Assembly: GCA_024529925.1 (NCBI GenBank)
Contig: JAFEUB010001124.1
Coordinates: 124,001 to 188,000, forward strand
Origin: Ophthalmolycus amberensis
Taxonomy: Eukaryota; Chordata; Actinopteri; Perciformes; Zoarcidae
Reading direction: 5' to 3'
DNA: 64,000 nucleotides
In this document: positions 25,101-35,140 of the stretch, piece by piece
How positions within the stretch are numbered: the first letter of the stretch is position 1
Layout: the number at the start of each line of letters is the position of its first letter
Notes under the pieces: generated by a model
What the model was told of the DNA's origin: nothing
Seen by the model: only the letters and a program-made list of their open reading frames with translations
Database searches by the model: none
Made by a program: the position numbers and the translations under genes

Positions 25101-26685
25101 CAGTGGTGTATAAAGTACTCAAAAGCCATACTTGAGTAAAAGTAAATATACCTTACTGGAAAACTACTCAAGTAAAAGTAAAAAGTCACCTATTAGAATA
25201 CTACTTGAGTAAAAGTCTTAAAGTATCTGATATTTATTGTACTTAAGTACAAAAGTACTTAAGTATCAAAAGTAATTTTCTGATATTAAATGTACATCAT
25301 AACCTGAACATTAAATGAACATCATAACCTGTTCATTGAAAGTAAAAGTACAAGTAAATGCTGTTAATAAAAAAGCAAAGGGTCAGAATTATGAGAATTA
25401 TGAAGTTTATTCTTTTAAGTGCTGTGGCACCATGACCAAGGACATGGAGCTGTGTTGAACATAATTGGGTTGGCTGTGATCCATTCAGGAGCAACAATGT
25501 TCAACATAATGTATTGTACATAAGTATACTTTTGCATCTACTATGAACTTATCATCATAATTCTCCGAAAAGCAATATGACACTATGAAGGAGTTGTGCG
25601 TTTATAAGTATGCTCATTCCGACTAGAGGATGTAGAGGGCAAATGCATAATATTATGTTCAGCAAAAAATATCCACTTGATGCATCAGGTCAGTGTTTAG
25701 AGAAAGGACGCCTGCCTTGTAAACTCCTATGGGCCTGATTTGAACACAATAGACAAAGGTTTTGCTCAAGCTGAATCTGCAATTGGGCGACTGCTGCCAT
25801 CATAACTCCATCTGATCATCCACAACATGACTCAAATATCAAAACATGATCAATACTAAAGCAGCAACCCAGTCATTACTTGAAACTGAAACATGTCCTG
25901 TTCATCTTCAAAAGAAGTTGGTTTTCAAAATTGCGATAATTGTGTCTCGCTCTTCTTGGGCTGAAGACTAGTCCTGCGATGCTAAATAGCCTTTCACAGG
26001 CCGCTGAGGCAGGTAGAGGTGTGTTCAGCGTCACACACAGCTTGCACACAGCTGCGAAGGATTTCCCTAATGCTAACGCTAACTCTAATGCTGCGCTCTC
26101 TCGGCTCCCGTCAATCCTATGGTGTCACAACTGTCAACACTTCCTCAGCTCACTAACTCGCTAGCGATCCACGGGTGTTGGTCTTCGTCACCACCGTCGT
26201 TTGTTGCGGGAGTAGCAGGTGCTTCCATTTCTGCTTCCATCATGAAATCAGTCATCGTAGAGTGGAATTATACTCATGTAGTCGCCCGCTAGCTTATAGC
26301 ATGTAGCATCCTGGGAATCAAAACACCGCAGCTTTGAGAGCACTTGTTTGCAATTGCGCATTAACGTGACTAACCAATGATTTCACTTGCAAGCTAGGAC
26401 CACTGATTCACCAAACCTGCTTGCTTGCAGTCTGTGTTCCACCACAGTCCCCGACGCTGCTCTCAGGATTCATTTTGTTTCTAAAGATAGATTTGATTTT
26501 GTAGCGAGTAACGAAGGTTTCAGGGGAAATGTATCGGAGTAAAAGTATCAGTTTTCTTTGCAAAATGTAGTGAAGTAAAAGTAAAAGTAAACAGAAATAT
26601 AAGTAGTAAAGTAAAGTACAGATACCCAAAAAAACTACTTAAGTACAGTAACGAAGTATTTCTACTTCGTTACTATACACCACTG
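25101..26685 (-). mobile_element. hAT copy, left end to first right end
   Basis: It spans from CAGTGGTG to CACCACTG (1585 bases) and holds a transposase C-terminal remnant on the minus strand at 25876-26080. The terminal parts are rich in 'aagtaaaagta' words typical of this hAT group. Its right flank (gttttcag) does not match the left flank (ggtgcact), so it is probably a recombinant rather than a simple insertion. Confidence 0.75.
25876..26080 (-). pseudogene. hAT transposase C-terminal dimerisation fragment
   Basis: The minus-strand frame reads NTPLPASAACERLFSIAGL, then VFSPRRARHNYRNFENQLLL, with a stop at 25876-25878. This is the conserved hAT dimerisation region (CERLFS...NFENQLLLK). The RNase H-like catalytic part and BED finger are missing, so it is an internally deleted, inactive copy. 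Confidence 0.85.
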
Positions 26686-27577
26686 GTTTTCAGTCGTGGC
26701 TTATTTGTCAGGAGGTTAAAAGTATTTTCTGAAATGACACTTAAATCTGCTCCTGTGTCGATTTTAAAGTCTATTTTAATATCTTGCACCGGCAGTTTTA
26801 CCGTCCATGCTTTGTTTGAGTCGTCCACATCTGTAATTTCCCCCAGGAATTGAACGTCTCTCCCGTCTCCCCCTTTGTACGGTGCTGTGACCTCATTGAT
26901 CACGCGGGAACGGCGTACTGCTGCAAAATGTCCTAGCTTCTTACACTTGTGGCATCCTGCATCATGTGCGGCACAATTGTCTTCTTTAGCATGCACTCTG
27001 CCACACCTAGAACATTTGTGTCCCTTATCACCTTGTTTCGCTCTGGCCTCTTTTGTATGCCAGCGTCCGTTTCTCTGTTTTTCATTGTATTGCGCACGCT
27101 GCTTGTAAGCTACTTCACTCAATTCAGAACAGTTAGCATTAGCTCCCTGCTGGCTAATATGCCCTTTTACTTGTTCAGACTGCCGCACTAGCTCTACCGC
27201 TTTATCGAGCGTCAAGTCTGGCATTAGCTGTAGCTTCTCTGATAGCGCTTTATCTAATATCCCTATGACTAACCTGTCGCGGATATTTTCATTTTTCACA
27301 CCTGCAAATGCACAGGTATCAGCTAGCTCATACAGGCTTCTGATGTACTCCTCCGTGCTTTTGACTGCACTGATGGAAACGTGCTCTTTCATGAATCGTA
27401 TTCACCTTCGGTACGAAATAACCATCCAGTTTCGCCATTACAGTATCATAATCATCTTCCTCGTCCTCTTCCATAAACGTGAACGTTTTGAAACCTCTGG
27501 CGCCACTCCGGCCATTGATCCAGGCGAGAGAAGTCGAAGTTTTCGGGAGGTGGGAATTTGGCCATCTTCTGACACCA
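26686..27577 (-). pseudogene. Second Gypsy element: gag-protease fragment
   Basis: The minus-strand frame from 27392 to 26686 has a gag region, a Cys/His cluster (CSRCGRVH...CHKCKKLGHF) and a protease start with KIDTGADLSVIS. It is cut off there by a hAT right end. Between 27400 and 27570 a different frame carries the gag N terminus (AKFPPPENFDFSRLDQWPEW), so there is at least one internal deletion or frameshift. This Gypsy family differs from the large one, as shown by its short 209-base LTR and different gag. Confidence 0.8.
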
Positions 27578-27786
27578 TGTAGTGTTATGTGTAGAATGAA
27601 GTTAGGAGACCGTAATATCTTTGGCTAACTTTATTAGCTCAACATTAGCATAACACCGAGACTGTTGACTGGCTGGATTCGTACAACTCCAAGTGCGGAC
27701 TGCGGACTGTACACGCCCACGTCTGACATCACACACACCTGATCACTCCGCTCTGCATGTTGATAAAGTAGTACCATTACATTACA
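27578..27786 (-). repeat. LTR of the second Gypsy, copy 1
   Basis: A 209-base TG...CA sequence directly next to TGACACCA, the likely primer-binding site on the minus strand. A near-identical copy is at 34560-34768. Both are followed on the right by the same hAT right-end sequence starting ggaatcaaaacacc. Confidence 0.82.
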
Positions 27787-28158
27787 GGAATCAAAACACC
27801 GCGGCTTTGAGAGCACTTGTTTGCAATTGCGCATTAACGTGTTTAACCAATGATTTAACTTGCAAGCTAGGACCACTGATTCACCAAACCTGCTTGCTTG
27901 CAGTCTGTGTTCCACCACAGTCCCCGACGCTGGTCTCATGATTCATTTTGTTTCTAAAGATAGATTTGATTTTGTAGCGAGTAACGAAGGTTTCAGGGGA
28001 AATGTATCGGAGTCAAAGTATCAGTTTTCTTTGCAAAATGTAGTGAAGTAAAAGTAAAAGTCAACAGAAATATAAGTAGTAAAGTAAAGTACAGATACCC
28101 AAAAAAACTACTTAAGTACAGTAACGAAGTATTTCTACTTCGTTACTATACACCACTG
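27787..28158. repeat. hAT right end, copy B
   Basis: It matches 26314-26685 and 34769-35140 with few differences and ends in CACCACTG at 28158. It is followed by sequence that is not the 8-base duplication of the left end. Confidence 0.85.
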
Positions 28159-29162
28159 CCTGTAGTACCAAGTGCCGAGGGGAAGCGGAGGAGACAGAAG
28201 GTTACATTCTCCCCCTATATACGACCACCTGTTATCATGTGACCGACATGTCGTATTGCAGCCACATGATGCAAACTGAGCAAACTTAATTAGCTGATTA
28301 CGACGGTGAGATGCGGTTTAATGCCCGGGAGAAAGCCAGTAAAGCTACCTTGAGCTACAATTGTTTTTGTTAAAAATGAACCTTCACGCTCAGTTTAAAA
28401 GCTTGTTATGATGGCAGTGTGACCTCAGAGCAGAAGTCAACTTTACCTGGAGCCTTGAGATGAAAGATGACCATCCGTAGGATGATACATTATCTCGACC
28501 CCCTCATGACCTCACTGTGACCTGAAGTCATTGCCATTCTCTTCTCTGCTACATTATGGCTTTCTGTCACTCTGCATGATGTGATGTATTTCTCCAACAG
28601 TATGATAAAGCTTCCAAGACGAGTGATTTACCCCAAAACGTTGCGTAATCATTATTGATTCTCATTGTTCTCGATTTGTCTAATCACCTTAATTGCTGAA
28701 ATACTATTTTAGAGAGCAGATAATCACAACCATAATAACTGTCTGCTGATCCTTCTCCAAAGCTACTGAAGAAATTTATTTTATTTATTTATTCTTTATT
28801 TTTTATCTCAATTAATTAGTGAACAGAGTGAGAGACGTGTGTTGACCACATTTATTGACCCATAATCTAGTAAACTTTGATTTGTAAGTGTTCATTTTGA
28901 AGCAGATTTGATGTGTGTGTGTTTGTGTGTGTGTATGAGAGAGAAATGGCCTGCAGCGTTGTAATTAAGTTTGAAAAGTTATAGAGGAAGATTATAGAGG
29001 AAGACAAACAATAGAATATATTTTCTGTAACTAAGCAACCCTTTTTGTAATTCTATTTTGCAGGTTTTTTAGTCTGGAGAAGTCATGTGACCAAGTGTAG
29101 TCATGTGACCACAATTCGGAACATTGCAGTCATTGACATTCTAGAACATTTGATGACGTCAT
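28159..29162. other. Non-repetitive-looking DNA inside the stack
   Basis: No transposon motif or exon is recognised. The composition resembles an ordinary teleost intron or intergenic region. It contains a short TG run near 28914-28934. It may be host sequence trapped between rearranged transposon ends. Confidence 0.4.
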
Positions 29163-29279
29163 GGTTTGTCAGAATGAATCCTGGTGATATCACGGAATGT
29201 TTGTTAGAATGAATGTTCTTTTGTGATGTCACGGAATGTTTGTTAGAATGAATGTTCTTTTGTGATGTCACGGAATGTT
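29155..29279. repeat. 39-base minisatellite with CRE-like sites
   Basis: Three tandem units of about 39 bases carry 'gtttgttagaatgaatgttc' and 'tgatgtcacggaat'; the first unit is more diverged. A perfect CRE palindrome TGACGTCA at about 29154-29161 precedes them, and each unit holds a variant (TGATATCA or TGATGTCA). The array ends about 170 bases before the coiled-coil ORF and could act in its promoter, which is inference. Confidence 0.7.
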
Positions 29280-29449
29280 CCTTTGATGTAGGAGGAGGTA
29301 TACCCTGAAATCCTCTGGGAGACTTAGTTATCATCGGACATCCATCCAGAGAGACCTCTTGTGCAAACAGAGCCATAACTACTCAAACTACAACATAGCT
29401 AGTACAGGCAAGTACTCAAACAACAATTGAGCATTACCATTGTATAAAT

Positions 29450-31057
29450 ATGCAGGACCTAAGAACAGCTCAAATGGATTCTCAAAAACCAATCAACCAG
29501 TTGGCGTCAGAACTTGCTGCCTTGAAGGAGCAGATTGCAGCCAACGAGCTCAGTTGGGAGCACGAGAAACTAAAGATGATGAAGGCTCTCAAGTCAGAGA
29601 GAGAGCGTAGGAAGCTAGCGCAGGCGGGCAAGAAACCCAGTGAGATGGTGGAAGTGATCAGCTCTCCGAGTCAAAGTCCAAACCAGGACAGCCCAGCTGA
29701 AGAGGTGCAGGTCAAAGAACACCAGCAAACTCTCAGCAGACAGCTGCAGGACCTGACAACAGCCCAACTGGACTCTCAAAAACCAGACAACCAGCTGGCG
29801 TCAGAAATTGCTGCCTTGAAGGAACTGATGGGCGCCAAAGAGCTCGGTTGGGAACAGGATAGACAAAAAATTATGAAGGCTCTCAGGTCAGAGAGAGAGC
29901 TTAGGAAGGTAGCACAGGCGAAGAACAACACCAGAGAGATGTTGATGGTGGAAGTCATCAGCCCTCCGAGTCAAAGTCCAAACCAGGACAGCCCAGCTGA
30001 AGAGGTGCAGGTCAAAGAACACCAGCAAACTCTCAGCAGACAGCTGCAGGACCTGACAACAGCCCAACTGGACTCTCAAAAACCAGACAACCAGCTGGCG
30101 TCAGAAAATGCTGCCTTGAAGGAGCTGATAGCCGCCAAAGAGCTCGGTTGGGAACAGGATAGACAAAAAATGATGAAGGCTCTCAGGTCAGAGAGAGAGC
30201 TTAGGAAGACAGCACAGGCTGACAAGAACGTCACAGAGAAGGACACAATTATCCATTCTCTTCGTCAAACTCTGCTTGAAAAGGAGAATGAGATCCAGTT
30301 GGTCAACAGCCAGTGGAGTGCCAAGTTCAACCAGGTTGTTGAGTCATTGACAGAGGAGAACAACACCTTCAGAAAGAACTGTGTGACGAAGGCACATCAT
30401 GTAGTATTTGGCTTAAACAAGAATAATGTGATGGAATTGGATGCAAAGATGCTTGTAAGAGAGAAGGAGAATATCACTGCGCTCAAAACCCAGGAAGAGA
30501 ACTTCGACAAGAAGGTGAAGCAGACCGTCCTGGACCAGGAGAACTACACCACGCGGAAAGACAGCGATCTCATCCGGAGCGAGGCGGAGTGGAAAATAAA
30601 ACTCACGGCTCTGGAAGATCGGATGAGATGCGAGCTTGCTGCAAAGGAGGAGAGCTTCCAGAGAGAGCAGGAGCTGCAGAGACAGAGCAGAGAGATGGAG
30701 GAGTGGCGCAACCAAAAGGAAGAAGAGATCAATCTCCTGACACAGCAAAGCGCTGACCTCCAGGTACATAACCTCAGCCTTCAAGAGCTCGCCCAACAAA
30801 CTGACAAGGAGAAGGCGCAGTTTAAGAAGGAGGAGAAGAAAGCCACGAAAGAGGTCGAAAAGATCCTGAAGAAGGACAGGAAAGAGGAGGAAGAGAGGGA
30901 GAAGAACAAGAAGAATGAGAACGAGAAGAGAGAAAAGGAGGAATTGAAAAGACAGAAGAAGGAGAAGAAGGACAATGAGGAAAGAGAAAAGGAGGAAGTG
31001 AAAAGGCAAAAGAAAGAAAAGAAATTGATGGAGAAGAGAGAGAAGGAGAGGAAGTAG
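29450..31057 (+). CDS. Intact coiled-coil protein with three 98-100-residue repeats
   Basis: One uninterrupted frame encodes 535 residues. Residues 1-98, 99-198 and 199 to about 265 are tandem copies of a unit holding DLTTAQLDSQKPDNQLAS, ELGWEQDRQKMMKALRSERE and a linker SPSQSPNQDSPAEEVQVKEH. Units two and three are almost identical at the DNA level (300-base spacing: 29744 and 30044). The middle is a long heptad-like coiled coil. The last 110 residues are extremely rich in Lys and Glu (KEREKNKK type). No signal peptide, membrane segment or catalytic domain is seen. I do not recognise the family. It could be a retrocopied or duplicated host gene with a cytoskeletal or ciliary type of coiled coil. 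ATG at 29450 directly follows TATAAAT, so translation may really start at a later Met (29474) or in an upstream spliced exon: the frame is open back to 29399 and CAG sits at 29405-29407. An intact frame of this length amid dead transposons suggests recent origin or selection. Confidence 0.65.
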   Translation: MQDLRTAQMDSQKPINQLASELAALKEQIAANELSWEHEKLKMMKALKSERERRKLAQAGKKPSEMVEVISSPSQSPNQDSPAEEVQVKEHQQTLSRQLQDLTTAQLDSQKPDNQLASEIAALKELMGAKELGWEQDRQKIMKALRSERELRKVAQAKNNTREMLMVEVISPPSQSPNQDSPAEEVQVKEHQQTLSRQLQDLTTAQLDSQKPDNQLASENAALKELIAAKELGWEQDRQKMMKALRSERELRKTAQADKNVTEKDTIIHSLRQTLLEKENEIQLVNSQWSAKFNQVVESLTEENNTFRKNCVTKAHHVVFGLNKNNVMELDAKMLVREKENITALKTQEENFDKKVKQTVLDQENYTTRKDSDLIRSEAEWKIKLTALEDRMRCELAAKEESFQREQELQRQSREMEEWRNQKEEEINLLTQQSADLQVHNLSLQELAQQTDKEKAQFKKEEKKATKEVEKILKKDRKEEEEREKNKKNENEKREKEELKRQKKEKKDNEEREKEEVKRQKKEKKLMEKREKERK

Positions 31058-31099
31058 AAAAGAGAGAAGCAACATCCTTTCTCTTCTCTTCACCCATCC

Positions 31100-31150
31100 C
31101 CACTTCTACCCTGTCTACACACACACACACACACACACACACTTCTACCC

Positions 31151-31183
<33 letters not shown>

Positions 31184-31191
31184 TTCTACCC

Positions 31192-31228
<37 letters not shown>

Positions 31229-31241
31229 CTACCCTACCCCC

Positions 31242-31272
<31 letters not shown>

Positions 31273-31318
31273 ACACAGACACACACACCACACACTGACA
31301 CAGACACACACACGCACA
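31100..31318. repeat. Composite CA/poly-C satellite
   Basis: Four units of CTTCTACCCT(A/G)TCTAC each carry an AC run. The last leads into a C run of about 22 bases at 31237-31258 and then more CA repeat. It starts only about 45 bases after the coiled-coil stop codon. Confidence 0.9.
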
Positions 31319-31335
31319 CATAGGCACACACTGAT

Positions 31336-31727
31336 ACTCCTCCGTGAATCGCCACCTTAACGTGGTGGAGGAGTTTGAGTGGCTCAGTGATCCTGGGAGC
31401 TATATGTTGTCCGGGGACCCTGGTAGGGTCTCCCAAGGCAAACAGGTCTCAGGGGAGAGCCCAGACTAAGAGCGGTTCAAACATTATAAATAGCAGCCCA
31501 CAGACTTCAGCCACCTCGCCCGGACCAGGGAAACCGGGGCACCCTCCCGGAGCCAGACCCAGGAAGGGAGCTCGTCAGCGGGGGCCGGGCCTTCGCCCAT
31601 GGGGCTCAGCTCGAAGAAACAACATGGAGCAGCCACCCTGTGGACCCACCAGCCTCAGGGACAAGCATCGGGGTCGGGTGCAATGCAGACCGGGCGGCGG
31701 GCCGGGCCCGGGGCCTGGACGAGTTTA
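31336..31727 (+). mobile_element. Truncated non-LTR retrotransposon 5' region
   Basis: The GC-rich text includes 'cgccaccttaacgtggtgga', 'gggtctcccaaggcaaacag' and 'ggccgggccttcgcccatgg'. This is the familiar 5' part of a teleost LINE family, cut off at 31727 before any endonuclease or RT frame. The family name is not certain. Confidence 0.6.
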
Positions 31728-32950
31728 AACACTATTTCATTGAATAAACACCAAAAAGTCCTCAAGGGCACAGATTTATCAAGGCTGTCAAATACTCTTC
31801 TCATTTTAGCTAAAACATTTATCAGTGAATGCATCTTATCAATGGATTTGGATTTTTATCAACATTCACTGAAACAGCACCTACATCACCTGTCTCTAAT
31901 AGCTAAAGGTGGGGTGTTACCCGACATGCACACCAAGTCTCTCATGTATTTGTTTTCTCTAAACCATGGGGTGTCCAAACCTTTTTCAAAGAGGGCCAGA
32001 TTTGATCATGTGAAAATGCCCAAGGGCCAACAGACCCTGCTGACATTATTTTAAACGATATAAGTTGCTTATAAATACACTGTTATTTAATAATTGTATT
32101 TTCAATGACACAGCAAATAGCAATGTAACCAAATGTAAGCATTCATGTGTGAACAAATCTCAACAACTATTCTGCCTTTCTTTCACATCTTGAAAGTCAG
32201 ATGACATAAATAACAAGCCATCTAAAAGCTACTTACCTAGAAACGGATCAATATTTTCCCCTGAAGACAATCCTAAATATGACTTAGTAAGGGTAGTGAG
32301 AAGTTGTTTAACATTTAAGTTCAACTAGCCCTGGTCTTTAATCGAAGATCATTCAGAAAGTGATCTTTTGTGTTATATCTAAGTGACATAACTCAAACCA
32401 TTATCTTATTCAAAAGTTTAAAGTAAGTGCCATAAGTCCAAGTGTAGATTTTAAATGTGGGAGAGTACAGAAATTGAAAACTATAGGCTTTGTATGTATA
32501 GTTCCCAACCTGTTTAGCATGTAGTTGCTTACGTGTGACACCTCATCACAGGAAATAGCCGTAGTGTGGAAATGAACTTGAGCAGTTAAATAATAAAAAT
32601 AAATCCCTCTGAGATTGGTTAATTTAAAGAGCTTTTAGATGAAGAAAATATGCAATATTTCATTTAAAAAAGGAAATAAAACCTTAGATAAAAGTCTAAC
32701 ACAGCTGTTCTAATTATGAGATGAAAGCTGCATGTGCAATGTGTCATAAATATTATTTCACACTGTCACATTTTGCAGTGCACTTTTCATTGTTTTATGT
32801 TTAGAACAACCAGATTTGCAATGAGAAATGAATGCTGTAATGCTGGATTTAGAAAATTCAACTGAAGTAAAATAGTATTTTCCAACAGAAACACAAATAG
32901 TCTGTTCGTGTGCACACAAATGTAGCGGTGCGGTGTGTGCATGTGTGTAC
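31728..32950. other. AT-rich spacer with a hAT terminal fragment
   Basis: Near 31967-32040 the words 'ggggtgtccaaacctttttc' and 'aaagagggccagatttgat' match a common vertebrate/teleost hAT end; the other end is not found. The remainder up to the zc2hc1a-like exon shows no gene or clear repeat. Confidence 0.45.
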
Positions 32951-33093
32951 CGGTGTGCGACCAGGAGGCTTCTTGGCATCTCCTAACTTGCCCTTGGTTG
33001 GCATACGGGCAGCCTGCTCCTGGCAGAACTTGATGTGTCTGTCAGCTGCACCCTGGTTGAACCTCCGGTCACAGCAAGGGCACTGGACATAGT
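32951..33093 (-). CDS. Single exon of a ZC2HC1A-like C2HC zinc-finger gene
   Basis: A 143-base exon lies between a good acceptor (TCTTCAG before 33093) and a GT donor (GTACAC after 32951). It keeps phase, reading YVQCPCCDRRFNQG, then AADRHIKFCQEQAAR, then MPTKGKLGDAKKPPGRTP. The Cys-X2-Cys...His-X3-Cys pattern with the RRFN and FC(K/Q)EQAAR blocks is that of a zinc finger in the ZC2HC1A/FAM164 family, a poorly characterised protein group. No other exon of such a gene was found nearby. ZC2HC1A is not a neighbour of aip/tmem134 in human. It looks like an exon carried into, or stranded within, the transposon stack. Whether it is transcribed is unknown. Confidence 0.75.
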
Positions 33094-33213
33094 CTGAAGA
33101 CAAGACAGGTTAGTGAGAGAATACACATAAAACCTCTCAAGTTTGACAGACTATTTCAGACACATTAGGTTTGCTTATCAAGAACTGTATTTTTCACAGT
33201 TTCATATTTTATT

Positions 33214-34109
33214 CAAAGGTGAGGTGTTTATTGTGCTCCAAGGAGTTGGGGTACAATAACACCTCATCCATGCTAAGGCATTACCGTGCCTTGCATGAGA
33301 ATAAGGAGGAAACTGGAGCTTCACCCAGCCATTGTAAGTCATTACAATATTACAAATGCACCATCACAATTTTTCCCTGTTCACTTTTGTTTATTGTGCA
33401 AATAAAGACAGGTAACAGACACTGTATTTATTCTCTTTTAACCAGCCACCAGAAAACAAGAGCTGGATGAAGCCCTCGTCTCCATGATAGTGAAGGACAC
33501 ACAGCCCTTCAGTATTGTGGATGATGTTGGATTCAGGGCATTTGTGTCCAAACTGGATCCCGATTTAAAGTAATAGGATTTTTCAGCCAAACAAAAGCCA
33601 CCGAAGCAATAAAACGACTGACCTCCGAGTGTGCCACCATTATACGGTCAAAACAAAGCAGAGAGGAAATCCCCCAGGCTTCCACCTCTCATGATGTCAC
33701 AGGAGGTAATCTATTATTTTACATTTTGAGATCAATTATTCCGATGACAACACTTAGTAACATGATCTGTGGTTTCCTCTTAGGTAGCAAACTGTGGCAT
33801 CGTTTAGACACCAGGGTCATGGAGGCACGGAAGACTCAAAATGTAACAGCAGATGCCACTGTGGAGGTCCAGCGCTACCTTTCCGAGCCAAATATAAGCA
33901 GGCTGGAAAACCCTCTGGAGTACTGGGAGAGGCAAAAATTCCTGTATGAAAATTTATATAGACTTGCTCTTGCATTTTTGTGCACGCCAGCATCTTCTGT
34001 ACCCTGTGAAAGGGTGTTTTCAAAGGCCGGAGAGGTTGTGTCAAAAAAAAGGAATCGTTTAAAACCAAAAACTGTTGAGAAACTGTTATTTCTGAATAAA
34101 AATGAATAA
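33214..34109 (+). pseudogene. hAT transposase (ZBED-like), internally deleted
   Basis: Three exon-like parts are seen. The first is a BED finger (VRCLLCSKELGYNNTSSMLR, then HYRALH), followed by a GTAAGT donor at 33334. The second, 33455-33573, reads ELDEALVSMIVKDTQPF, then SIVDDVGFRAFVSKLDPDLK, and hits a stop. The third, 33783-34109, carries LENPLEYWERQKFLYENL and the dimerisation block CERVFSKAGEVVSKKRNRLK, and stops at 34107-34109. The large catalytic middle is missing. It is a hAT copy of another family than the outer element. Its right terminal sequence lies at about 34466-34548 and the left end is lost. Confidence 0.83.
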
Positions 34110-34459
34110 AATGTCCCCTGTCCTGTACATCACTGTCCAAGTTACACAAGCATATTCACTGTCCTCTGCCTGCTTAAGCCCATGCCATTTTCCTAAAGTG
34201 ACATAATAACATTATTACACAACCTGCCATATCATATGATACTACCATTTTGGGAAAATTTACACACAGAATACATTCAAAAAATATTTTATTATGCACA
34301 TATGTGATAATTTATGTACAGAAATTATTTGGTCATACATTTTTGTAATTCATAGTCATTCCCAACAGCCATAACAGACACAAAAATTCAATGCATCACA
34401 TTATGTGGTTCAGATACAGCTGCCTGTGATTATACACTTGGCCAGTAGGTGGTTTCGTG

Positions 34460-34550
34460 TGCACATGAAGCTTCGAGAAATGAACCCTTTCTCGAACCAA
34501 TTGGCTGAAGTGGTTCGATGCCTCATGAGGCTTCATCTCGCCATCACTAT
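34460..34550. mobile_element. Right terminal region of the second hAT
   Basis: The words 'catgaagcttcgagaaatga', 'ttctcgaaccaattggctga' and 'catgaggcttcatctcgcca' occur just before CACT and then Gypsy sequence (ctgacacca). This resembles the end of a hAT family with ends of the type AGTGATGGCGAG. The partner left end was searched for by eye in 28159-33200 and not seen. Confidence 0.55.
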
Positions 34551-34559
34551 CTGACACCA

Positions 34560-34768
34560 TGTAGTGTTATGTGTAGAATGAAGTTAGGAGACCGTAATAT
34601 CTTTGGCTAACTTTATTAGCTCAACATTAGCATAACACCGAGACTGTTAACTGACTGGATTCGTACAACTCCAAGTGCGGACTGCGGACTGTACACGCCC
34701 ACGTCTGACATCACACACACCTGATCACTCCGCTCTGCATGTCGATAAAGTAGTACCATTACATTACA
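34560..34768 (-). repeat. LTR of the second Gypsy, copy 2
   Basis: It matches 27578-27786 over its full 209 bases with a few substitutions, again preceded by TGACACCA and followed by the hAT right end starting ggaatcaaaacacc. Confidence 0.82.
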
Positions 34769-35140
34769 GGAATCAAAACACCGCGGCTTTGAGAGCACTT
34801 GTTTGCAATTGCGCATTAACGTGATTAACCAATGATTTAACTTGCAAGCTAGGACCGCTGATTCACCAAACCTGCTTGCTTGCAGTCTGTGTTCCACCAC
34901 AGTCCCCGACGCTGGTCTCATGATTCATTTTGTTTCTAAAGATAGATTTGGTTTTGTAGCGAGTAACGAAGGTTTCAGGGGAAATGTATCGGAGTAAAAG
35001 TATCAGTTTTCTTTGCAAAATGTAGTGAAGTAAAAGTAAAAGTCAACAGAAATATAAGTAGTAAAGTAAAGTACAGATCCCCATAAAAACTACTTAAGTA
35101 CAGTAACGAAGTATTTCTACTTCGTTACTATACACCACTG
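34769..35140. repeat. hAT right end, copy C (true partner of 25101)
   Basis: It ends in CACCACTG and is followed by ggtgcact, the same 8 bases that precede the left end at 25101. Copies A and B lack this match. Confidence 0.85.

Larger units (their letters stand above)
25101..35140. mobile_element. hAT insertion in the Gypsy LTR (outer limits)
   Basis: The left end is CAGTGGTGTATAAAGTAC and the right end reads CTATACACCACTG, inverted ends of hAT type. The flanks are a perfect 8-base duplication, ggtgcact (25093-25100 and 35141-35148). The interior is not a simple transposon. It holds extra right ends at 26685 and 28158, a second Gypsy element, a second hAT, LINE fragments, an intact coiled-coil ORF and one host-like exon. 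The pair 25101/35140 is the only one of the three possible pairs that shares a target duplication. Confidence 0.85.

Noticed and set aside
30413..31093. 226-codon minus-strand frame rich in Leu, Phe and Ser
   Set aside because: It is the exact antisense of the Lys/Glu-rich part of the coiled-coil ORF; such codon use on one strand yields Leu/Phe on the other.
31822..31900. Possible LINE coding remnant after the 5' fragment
   Set aside because: No endonuclease or reverse-transcriptase motif could be read in any frame.
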